From positions 1 through 25,687 of the forward strand of contig CAZUZD010000049.1 in assembly GCA_964624465.1 (NCBI GenBank): a stretch of DNA of 25,687 nucleotides. The letters are read 5' to 3'. Position 1 is the stretch's first letter. Every line of letters starts with the position of its first letter. Under the pieces are notes generated by a model that searched no databases, had not been told where the DNA came from, and worked only from the letters and a program-made list of their open reading frames with translations. This document shows positions 15,292-21,719 of this stretch, in pieces. Made by a program: the position numbers and the translations under genes. The stretch is from CAZUZD01 sp964624465 (lineage in GTDB: Bacteria > Planctomycetota > Planctomycetia > Isosphaerales > Isosphaeraceae).

Positions 15292-15311
15292 GGGTCGAGC
15301 GGGCTCGACCC
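15292..15311. terminator. Possible stem-loop after rnr
   Basis: GGGTCGAG (15292-15299) pairs with CTCGACCC (15304-15311) around CGGG, 65 bp after the rnr stop. There is no T-tract. It may separate rnr from the HEAT-repeat gene at 15457. Confidence 0.35.
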
Positions 15312-15456
15312 GAAGGCCGATGTTGATGACTGGCCTTTCCAAAACCGGGCGATCGCCGCACAATTCCGACCGCGTTGGGGCAGGCTCGCGGGTCCGATGC
15401 CGGTGGGACGGACCGCGGCAGCCTGCCCGACGCCCGACGAGGGAGCGCGGGTCCAC

Positions 15457-16890
15457 ATGCGGAAGCGAACACGACGGCGGCACCGGACGACCCGGATCCT
15501 GATCGGCGGGGCCCTGGTCCTGGGCGCCTGCCTGGCCGGCGGGGCCGGCACGCCGGCGCAGGCCCAGACGGTGAGCGCCGACACCAAGGTGACCGGGCCC
15601 GCGGGCCGCTCGGTCGAGCGGAACGTGCAGGCCCAGCGCGGGCCCGGCGGCGGCGCCCGGTCGGCCACGGCCACGCGGCAGGGGCCGGCGGGGGGGAGCC
15701 GTCAGGTCCAGACGTATCGCGGCCCCGACGGCGCCAGCCGCAGCTACACGGCCACCGGGCCGGGCGGCAACACGTACCACCGCGAGATCGCCGTCCAGCG
15801 CGGCCCCGACGGCGCGAGCCGGAGCGTCCGCATCGACCGGCCCGACGGCACCTACGAGCGCCAGGCGTCGGTCAGCCGCGGCCCTGGGTACGCCGAGCGG
15901 GATGTCTCGATCCAGCGACCCGGCGGCGCCTCGTTCGAGCGGCGGGCGTCGTACCACAGCTTCGGCGGCTTCGGCCCGCCGCCGCCGGCCTTCGGGCCGC
16001 GGAACGTGATCATCGAGCAGGATTACTACTTCGCGCCGCCACCGCCGCCGGTGACCGTCGGCGTGGGGGCCCCGTTCTTCAGCTTCTTCTTCGGCTCGCC
16101 GCCGCCCCCGCCGCCGCCGGTGATCGTCTACGAGCCGGTGCCGCCGCCGGTCGTGATCGTCGAGCCGCCGGTGCCGCCGACGGTGGTGGTGCGCGAGCCG
16201 CAGCGGTTCCGGCAGGAGCCCGAGACGGTCGTCGTCGACCCGGTGAACAACGCCGTCGGCCGGCTCGCCAGCCGGCACGACAACAGCCGCCGTGACGGCG
16301 CGTTGACCCTCGGCAAGATCGGCGACGCCCGCGCGGTGACTCCGCTGCTGGACCGGCTCCGCAACGACGAGGACCCCGACGTGCGCGAGGCCAGCGCCTG
16401 GGCCCTGGGGGCCATCGGCGACCCCCGCGCCGGGGCCATGCTGCAGTACACCTCGATCCACGACCGCAAGGCCCGCGTCCGCTCGGCCGCCACGGCCGCG
16501 CTCGGCCGGCTCGAATCCGCCCCCCGCGTCGTCGAGGCCGCGCCGGCGGAGGTCGAGCCCTCGGTCGCCGTCCGCAGCGGCGACTTCGACGACCCCAACG
16601 CCCTCACCCCGGTACCCGCTCCCCCCGTGCCAGACGGCGCCATCGCCATCGATCCGCCCGCGCGGCCCGCGCCGGCGACCCCCGCTTCCGCGCTCGGCAC
16701 CGTCGCGCGTCGCCCGGTGACGACCGCCCCGGCCCCGGGTACGACCACACGCCGCGCCGCGACCCCCTCCGCTCGTCCCGCCCCCGGCGGCCTGACCCCG
16801 CCACCGCCGCCCCCGATGCCCGACCTCCCCGACGACCTCCTGCCGCCGGCGCTGCCCGCGCTCGAAGGCCCGTCGACGTCCGGCCTCTGA
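15457..16890 (+). CDS. Secreted HEAT-repeat protein with Gly/Pro/Arg repeats and polyproline tracts
   Basis: This is a 477-residue exported protein. An arginine-rich start is followed by a hydrophobic stretch and an AQAQ cleavage-like site (35-38); a Cys at 25 after LGA could instead be a lipobox. Residues 50-156 are imperfect repeats of about 20 residues built on RGPDGASRS (exact at 88-96 and 115-123). A proline-rich middle follows, with five prolines at 194-198 and seven at 215-221. Residues 275-355 hold two to three HEAT/PBS-lyase-type repeats (GALTLGKIGDARAVTPLLDRL, then ASAWALGAIGDPRA). The tail is disordered and Ala/Pro/Thr-rich, with six prolines at 448-453. I cannot assign a function; HEAT repeats usually mediate protein contacts. 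The ATG at 15457 has GAGGGAG about 11 nt upstream. Confidence 0.85.
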   Translation: MRKRTRRRHRTTRILIGGALVLGACLAGGAGTPAQAQTVSADTKVTGPAGRSVERNVQAQRGPGGGARSATATRQGPAGGSRQVQTYRGPDGASRSYTATGPGGNTYHREIAVQRGPDGASRSVRIDRPDGTYERQASVSRGPGYAERDVSIQRPGGASFERRASYHSFGGFGPPPPAFGPRNVIIEQDYYFAPPPPPVTVGVGAPFFSFFFGSPPPPPPPVIVYEPVPPPVVIVEPPVPPTVVVREPQRFRQEPETVVVDPVNNAVGRLASRHDNSRRDGALTLGKIGDARAVTPLLDRLRNDEDPDVREASAWALGAIGDPRAGAMLQYTSIHDRKARVRSAATAALGRLESAPRVVEAAPAEVEPSVAVRSGDFDDPNALTPVPAPPVPDGAIAIDPPARPAPATPASALGTVARRPVTTAPAPGTTTRRAATPSARPAPGGLTPPPPPPMPDLPDDLLPPALPALEGPSTSGL

Positions 16891-16918
16891 CCGCCGCCGC
16901 GCCGCCACCGATCAAACC

Positions 16919-16959
16919 CCACGGGGCGGCCTCCCACCAGTCGGGAGGCCGCCCCGTGG
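16919..16959. terminator. Strong bidirectional terminator hairpin
   Basis: A perfect 17-bp stem joins 16919-16935 and 16943-16959 around the loop ACCAGTC. It sits between the 3' ends of the plus-strand HEAT-repeat gene (stop 16890) and the minus-strand GH32 gene (stop 16995). There is no long T-tract, but TGGTCATT follows on the plus strand and GGGTTTGAT on the minus strand. Confidence 0.75.
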
Positions 16960-16992
16960 TCATTCGCCGGCGCTTCAAGCCTCGGCTCTTCG

Positions 16993-19206
16993 TCAGTACG
17001 GGTTGCTCGGCGCCAGCTTCCAGGCCCGGACACGCTGAACCTTGGCCGCGCCCCCCTCGGCGAAGACGGAAACGCCCAGGCTGTCGGGGCGGGTGGGGTA
17101 CACGTGGCGGACGACGGCTTGACGGTCGTCGGCGAAGGCCTCGACGACGCTGCGGTCGACGAAGATGCGGAGCACGATCGGCTGGCCAGGCTCGGGCGCA
17201 TAGGGGCCCGCCTCGACGCCCTTCGGGCCCTCGCCCAGGCTCGCCTTGCGGGTGTCAATCTTGAGGGTGTTGTCGGCCCGGTCGACGACGATCGCCGTCT
17301 CCTCGGCACGGTCGGGGGAGCGGGCCACGCGCACGCCGACGCGCTGCGCCTCGCCGGGGTCGATCGTCAGCTCCAGCTCGATGGTGTTCCCCGCGATCGA
17401 ATCGAGCACCACCTCGCCGTCGGCCGGCACCGTGAGCGGGTCGAGCTGCTGGGCGTCGTGGCGCAGTTGCTTCAGCTCGCGCAGGGGCCGGAACCGCAGG
17501 CGATTGTCGGGGCCGAGCGTGATCTCGCGGGGCAGGGCATAAGTGCCCGACCAGCCGCTGGCGCGCTGGGTGGCGTCGGGGCGGCGGTCGAAGATCCAGG
17601 CCCAGAGGATGCGGCGGCCGTCGGGGGCGAGCAGGGTCTCGGGGGCGAAGTACAGGTTGTCCGACCAGCTCATCCGCTCGTGGACCTCGGGCACGAACTG
17701 CTCGTTGACCCAGTCGCCGACGTAGTAGCGGGCCCCCCGGTTGTGCGCGATGCAGATCAGCACGCGCTTGCCGCCGAGCTCGAAGAAGTCGGGGCACGAG
17801 ATGTCCTCCTCGGGCCCCACGCCGGGCAGGTCGTGGTGCAGGAACGGGCCGACGTACGTCCAGCGGTCGAGCGTGTCGGCCTTGAAGACCGCCGGCGGCT
17901 TGGGGTTGTTGCCGGGGATGCCGCCGAAGACGGCGTAGTAGGTCTGACCTTCGAGCCAGCCGTGGGGGTCCCACGAGGTGTACGGCTTGTCGGCGCCCGG
18001 GATGGGCACGATCGGGTTCGAGGGCAGGCGAGTCCAGACATCGAGCGTCTCGTCGGTGCTGGTCAGGATGCAGTTGCCGGCACCCACGCCGTGGAAGAGC
18101 ATGGTCGCCTCGCCCTTCTTGTTCACGAAGCAGTTGCCGCTGAACATGCCGCGGTCGACGCTCACATCCGTCGGGTACAGCGGCGTGGGATGCTGCCGCC
18201 AGTGCACGAGGTCGACGCTGGAAACGTGGCCGAAGACGTGCTCGCGAGGCCCGCGCGGCTTGCGGCCGGGGCGGGCGGTGTCCCCCTCCTGGTAGATGTA
18301 GAACAGGTGGTAGCGGCCCTTCCAGAAGATGGCGCCGTTGGGGTCGAACGGCATGGCCAGGTCTTCGGGCATCACGAAGTGGTACGTCGGCCGGTGCGGG
18401 TCGGCGAGCAGGTGGTTGCGGAACCGCCGCACCACGGCCAGGTCGGCCGGCAGCTCGGGGGCCTCGCTGATTGAAGGGGGCTTCGCCCGCGGCCGGAATG
18501 CCGCCAGGTCGGCCTCGGTGGGCGTGGCAATCAGCGCCGCGCGCGGGCCGTCGAGCACGAGCCGGCCGTCGGCCACGGTGGCGCCGGGGGCCAGGAACAC
18601 GCCGGCGAAGCGGCCGGTGCGGTCGGCGGCCCGCTCGCCGTCGAACGGGAACCAGGCCCAGGGCTTCGGGCCGGCGGGATCGTCCGGCTTCAGCGCCGCG
18701 AGCTCGGCGGCATCAAGCGCCCGGTCATAGATCCGCAGGTCCTCGATGCGGCCCTGGAAGACGTCGCTGTTGCCCTGGTGCCGGGGTCCGACGAACAGCG
18801 CGGCCTGGTCGTCGAAGGTTTGCGGCGACTCGATCGCGTGCGACGAGATCACGACCCCGTCGCGGGAGAGCGTCACCGACTTGCCGCGATAGACCAGCGC
18901 CAGCTTCACGAACGTGTCGGGGCCGGCGGTCTCGGCGGGCACGCCGGCCTGGTCGCGGCGGGTGCGGCGGTACAGGTCGCTGCCGGCCATCCAGCGCGCG
19001 GGGGCCAGCTCACCGAAGACGAGGCCGTCGAAGTGACCCTCGCCGTCGTCGAGCGACAGCACGCTGCCGCCCTTCTGAATCAGGTTCGCCGGCGCGACCC
19101 AGGCGACGAACGTCCGGTCGCCGAGGGGCGTCGCCGGGGCGGGAGCGTCCTGGGGAGGGGCCAGCAGGCCGAGCAGCGCACCCAGCCAGGGGGAGAGGTG
19201 TGGCAT
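16993..19206 (-). CDS. Secreted LamG-like + GH32 (fructan/sucrose hydrolase-like) protein with altered active site
   Basis: This is a 737-residue protein with a short N-terminal export signal (PWLGALLGLLAPP). Residues 25-175 look like a LamG/concanavalin-like domain (FQGRIEDLRIYDRALDAAEL). Residues about 275-570 form a GH32-type five-bladed propeller: FDPNG with the nucleophile Asp288, then GMFSGNCF, and SWDPHGW where RDP is usual (Asp413). The acid/base motif ECPD appears as SCPD (470-473), so the usual glutamate is serine. The C-terminal beta-sandwich has the GH32 motif IFVDRSVVEAF. Canonical relatives hydrolyse levan, inulin or sucrose; the missing Glu makes activity uncertain. ATG 19206 has only a weak ribosome binding site. 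FkbM-like methyltransferase lies 109 bp upstream on the same strand. Confidence 0.88.
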   Translation of the reverse strand: MPHLSPWLGALLGLLAPPQDAPAPATPLGDRTFVAWVAPANLIQKGGSVLSLDDGEGHFDGLVFGELAPARWMAGSDLYRRTRRDQAGVPAETAGPDTFVKLALVYRGKSVTLSRDGVVISSHAIESPQTFDDQAALFVGPRHQGNSDVFQGRIEDLRIYDRALDAAELAALKPDDPAGPKPWAWFPFDGERAADRTGRFAGVFLAPGATVADGRLVLDGPRAALIATPTEADLAAFRPRAKPPSISEAPELPADLAVVRRFRNHLLADPHRPTYHFVMPEDLAMPFDPNGAIFWKGRYHLFYIYQEGDTARPGRKPRGPREHVFGHVSSVDLVHWRQHPTPLYPTDVSVDRGMFSGNCFVNKKGEATMLFHGVGAGNCILTSTDETLDVWTRLPSNPIVPIPGADKPYTSWDPHGWLEGQTYYAVFGGIPGNNPKPPAVFKADTLDRWTYVGPFLHHDLPGVGPEEDISCPDFFELGGKRVLICIAHNRGARYYVGDWVNEQFVPEVHERMSWSDNLYFAPETLLAPDGRRILWAWIFDRRPDATQRASGWSGTYALPREITLGPDNRLRFRPLRELKQLRHDAQQLDPLTVPADGEVVLDSIAGNTIELELTIDPGEAQRVGVRVARSPDRAEETAIVVDRADNTLKIDTRKASLGEGPKGVEAGPYAPEPGQPIVLRIFVDRSVVEAFADDRQAVVRHVYPTRPDSLGVSVFAEGGAAKVQRVRAWKLAPSNPY

Positions 19207-19315
19207 CGTTGGCGTCGTCCGGTTCCGTGCGAGGGGCCGCCACGGGGCCGGTCCCCCATCGGACCGGAGCCGGGCCCACGGACCGGCATTCTAGCAGCGC
19301 CCGGCCGGCCCGGGG

Positions 19316-20131
19316 TCAGCCGGCCGACCGCAGGGCGCGACGCGCCAGGGCGGCCAGGCGGGGGTGGCGGCGGGCCAGGCCGCTGAGCCGCCGCGCCAGG
19401 CGGAGGGACGTCGGGCCCACGCCCTCGCACCCGGCCAGCCGGCGCTCCAGGGCCTCGATCTCCGCGCGATACCGGTGAGGCACGAACTCGTCCCCCACGT
19501 GCGCGGGCAGGCTGAGCACCGGCAGCAGGGCCCGATCCTCCGAGCGCACGTAGACGTGGTTGATCCCGTCGCAGAGGGCGAACCGGTAGTCGGCCGCCTC
19601 CAGCAGCGGGTGCCACTGCTCCGAGCCGTAGCGCTCGATGACCAGCACCCGGGGCCGCCATCGCGACCAGTCGGCCCCCTGGATCACCGCCAGCTCGAGC
19701 TGCTCGGCATCGATCTTGAGGAAGTCGATCGGGCCGTCGACGTACCGCTCGCAGACCTCGGCCAGGGTCAGGATCGGCACCGACCGCTCGACCACCCGGC
19801 GCCCCTGGCGCCTCAGGCCCTCGGCCTGCTCGGCGGAGAAGGTCGACCAGCCCGGGGCCTCGGGGGCCTCGTAGAAGGGGAGCGTGCCCGGCCGGTCGGC
19901 GATGCCCACGTTCAGGTTGATGTCGCGGGGCCGGTCGGCGCAGACGCGGGCGAAGACCGCCGGCTGCGGCTCGATGTTGATCCCGCGCCAGCCGCGGTTC
20001 GAGAAGTGCTTCGTGACCGAGTCGATCACCGGGTCGCAGGCCCCGACGTCGATGAAGAAGCCGGTCCCCTCGGGGAACGCCCGGTTCAGGAGCACGTCTT
20101 CGGCGTTCTGGGCGTACGAGATCATCGCCAT
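19316..20131 (-). CDS. FkbM-family SAM-dependent methyltransferase
   Basis: This 271-residue cytoplasmic protein begins SYAQNAEDVLLNRAF, a frequent FkbM start. The SAM-binding motif FFIDVGACDP (25-34) and the acidic loop INIEPQP (51-57) follow. The motif DFLKIDAEQLELAVIQGA (136-153) corresponds to the family's DFLKIDVEGAE, with Ala-Glu-Gln-Leu replacing Val-Glu-Gly-Ala. The C-terminal 60 residues are Arg/Leu-rich helices. FkbM proteins O-methylate sugars or polyketides and often sit in polysaccharide gene clusters. No glycosyltransferase is adjacent here, so the substrate is unknown. The ATG at 20131 is chosen because GAGG lies 9 nt upstream; an in-frame ATG two codons later is the alternative. 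Confidence 0.88.
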   Translation of the reverse strand: MAMISYAQNAEDVLLNRAFPEGTGFFIDVGACDPVIDSVTKHFSNRGWRGINIEPQPAVFARVCADRPRDINLNVGIADRPGTLPFYEAPEAPGWSTFSAEQAEGLRRQGRRVVERSVPILTLAEVCERYVDGPIDFLKIDAEQLELAVIQGADWSRWRPRVLVIERYGSEQWHPLLEAADYRFALCDGINHVYVRSEDRALLPVLSLPAHVGDEFVPHRYRAEIEALERRLAGCEGVGPTSLRLARRLSGLARRHPRLAALARRALRSAG

Positions 20132-20287
20132 CGCGGGCCGCCTCGGCTGGGCCGGTCGGGACAGGGCGCGGGACCGGCCGACGGGCACCGTCGGGGGGAA
20201 AGGTTCGGTCCCACTGGCAAGAGTTCTCTATGACGATCTCGCAGAGCTGTCAATGCCGGTCGCCGGGCGCGCGGGCCCGGAATGCCG

Positions 20288-20316
20288 CGAGGCCGTCGCG
20301 GGGGGCGACGGCCTCG
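20288..20316 (-). terminator. Candidate terminator of the DUF1592-DUF1552 operon
   Basis: CGAGGCCGTCGC (20288-20299) pairs perfectly over 12 bp with GCGACGGCCTCG (20305-20316) around GGGGG (plus-strand reading). It lies 36 bp after the DUF1552 stop and upstream of the FkbM gene. No T-tract follows. Confidence 0.55.
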
Positions 20317-20351
20317 GGCGAGATCTCGGGGGTATGCGGGCGGCTCGGGCC

Positions 20352-21719
20352 TCAGCTCTCCAGGCCTTCGAGCCGGCCCTTGCTGTCGCCGAGCACGGGC
20401 ACGCCGCTGTCGAAGCGGTCGAGCAGCGAGAGGTACAGGTTGTTCAGCGGCGTGTTGCTGGCGTACTTCACGTGCCGGCCCGGCTTGATCGTGCCCTGGC
20501 CGCTGCCGACCAGGAGCACCGGCAGGTCGTCGTGGTTGTGGCGGTTGCCGTCGCCGATGCCGCTGCCGTAGACGAGCATGGAGTGGTCGAGGACCGAGCC
20601 GTCCCCCTCCTTCATGCCCTTGAGCTTCGCCACCAGGTAGGCGAACTGCTCCATGTGGAAGACGTTGATCTTCTGGATCTTCTCGTGCTTCTCGGCGCTG
20701 CCACCGTGGTGCGAGAGCTCGTGGTGGCCGTCGGTCACCTCCAGCTCGCGGTAGCTGCGGTTCGAGCCCTCGTTGCCGAAGACGAAGGTGCCGATGCGGG
20801 TGACGTCGGCCTGGAAGGCCAGGGCGAGCATGTCCATCATCAGCTTGCAGTGCTCGGCGTAGTCCTTGGGCATCCCGCTGGGGGGGACGTACCCCTCGGG
20901 GCTCTGGATCGGCTTGCCCGCCATGGCCACCCGGCGCTCGAGCTCGCGGACGCTGGTCAGGTACTCGTCGAGCTTGCGGCCGTCGCCGGCGCCCAGGCGA
21001 TCCTTGAGCCGGCGGGCGTCGTCGGCCACGGTGTCCAGAATGCTCTGGCGGTAGGCCGTGGCCCGGCTGGAACCGCCCGAGGGGCCGGAGCCGAAGAGCC
21101 GCTCGAAGACGAGCCGGGGGTTGATCTCCTTGGCCACCGGGGTCGACTCGCTCGACCAGGCGATGTTCGACGAGTAGGCGCAGCTGTAGCCCGAGTCGCA
21201 GCTGCCGGCCTGGGCGCTGGGGTCGATGCCGAGTTCCAGCGAGGGCAGGCGGGTCAGGTGCCCGAGCTTCTGGGCGGCGATCTGGTCGACCGAGACGCCG
21301 GCCTGGAGGTTGGCGCCGTCGGTCTTGCGGGGGTGGGTGCCGGTCAGGAAGCAGGCCAGGGCGCGGGCGTGGTCGCCGGGTCCGTCCCCCTTGGCGCGGG
21401 CGTTGTCCTGGGTCAGGCCGGTCAGCACGAGCAGGTCGTCCTGGAACGGCGCCAGCGGCTGGAGGATGCGGGGCAGGTCGAAGCCCGCGCCCTCGGAGGC
21501 GGGGGTCCACGACTCCATGTGCACGCCGTTGGGCACGTAGAAGAACGCCATCCGCTTGGGCGCGCCGGCGGCGGCCGTGGCGGCGGCGGCCGAGCGGCCG
21601 GGCGCGGGGGTCATGGCCTCGAGCCAGGGCAGGGCCAGCGCGGTGCCCAGGCCCCGCAGGGCGGTCCGGCGCGAGATGCCCGGCGAGGTGATCCCGAAGC
21701 GGTAGTCCGGTCGGCTCAT
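20352..21719 (-). CDS. DUF1552 protein, Tat-exported
   Basis: This 455-residue protein has a twin-arginine signal (ISRRTALRGLG at 15-25, then ALALPWLEA). The mature part follows the DUF1552 pattern: KRMAFFYVPNGVHMESW near the start, PLAPFQDDLLVLTGL, SVDQIAAQKLG, an NPRLVFERLFG segment, YLTSVRELERRV, TDGHHELSHHGG, and a final LNNLYLSLLDRF. The family is of unknown function and common in planctomycetes, where it is usually encoded with a DUF1592-type cytochrome protein. That is the arrangement here: the genes overlap by 4 bases (ATGA), implying translational coupling. Conserved His residues in GHHELSHHGG hint at metal binding, but this is inference. It may form an exported redox or polymer-processing complex with its partner. 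Confidence 0.92.
   Translation of the reverse strand: MSRPDYRFGITSPGISRRTALRGLGTALALPWLEAMTPAPGRSAAAATAAAGAPKRMAFFYVPNGVHMESWTPASEGAGFDLPRILQPLAPFQDDLLVLTGLTQDNARAKGDGPGDHARALACFLTGTHPRKTDGANLQAGVSVDQIAAQKLGHLTRLPSLELGIDPSAQAGSCDSGYSCAYSSNIAWSSESTPVAKEINPRLVFERLFGSGPSGGSSRATAYRQSILDTVADDARRLKDRLGAGDGRKLDEYLTSVRELERRVAMAGKPIQSPEGYVPPSGMPKDYAEHCKLMMDMLALAFQADVTRIGTFVFGNEGSNRSYRELEVTDGHHELSHHGGSAEKHEKIQKINVFHMEQFAYLVAKLKGMKEGDGSVLDHSMLVYGSGIGDGNRHNHDDLPVLLVGSGQGTIKPGRHVKYASNTPLNNLYLSLLDRFDSGVPVLGDSKGRLEGLES

Noticed and set aside
9844..16890. A very long plus-strand open frame running antisense to the MMPL gene and through rnr in another frame
   Set aside because: Its translation before 15457 is low-complexity Arg/Gly/Pro/Ala/His sequence with no domains, as expected from GC-rich DNA poor in stop codons. 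Only the last 477 codons (15457-16890) are a real gene.
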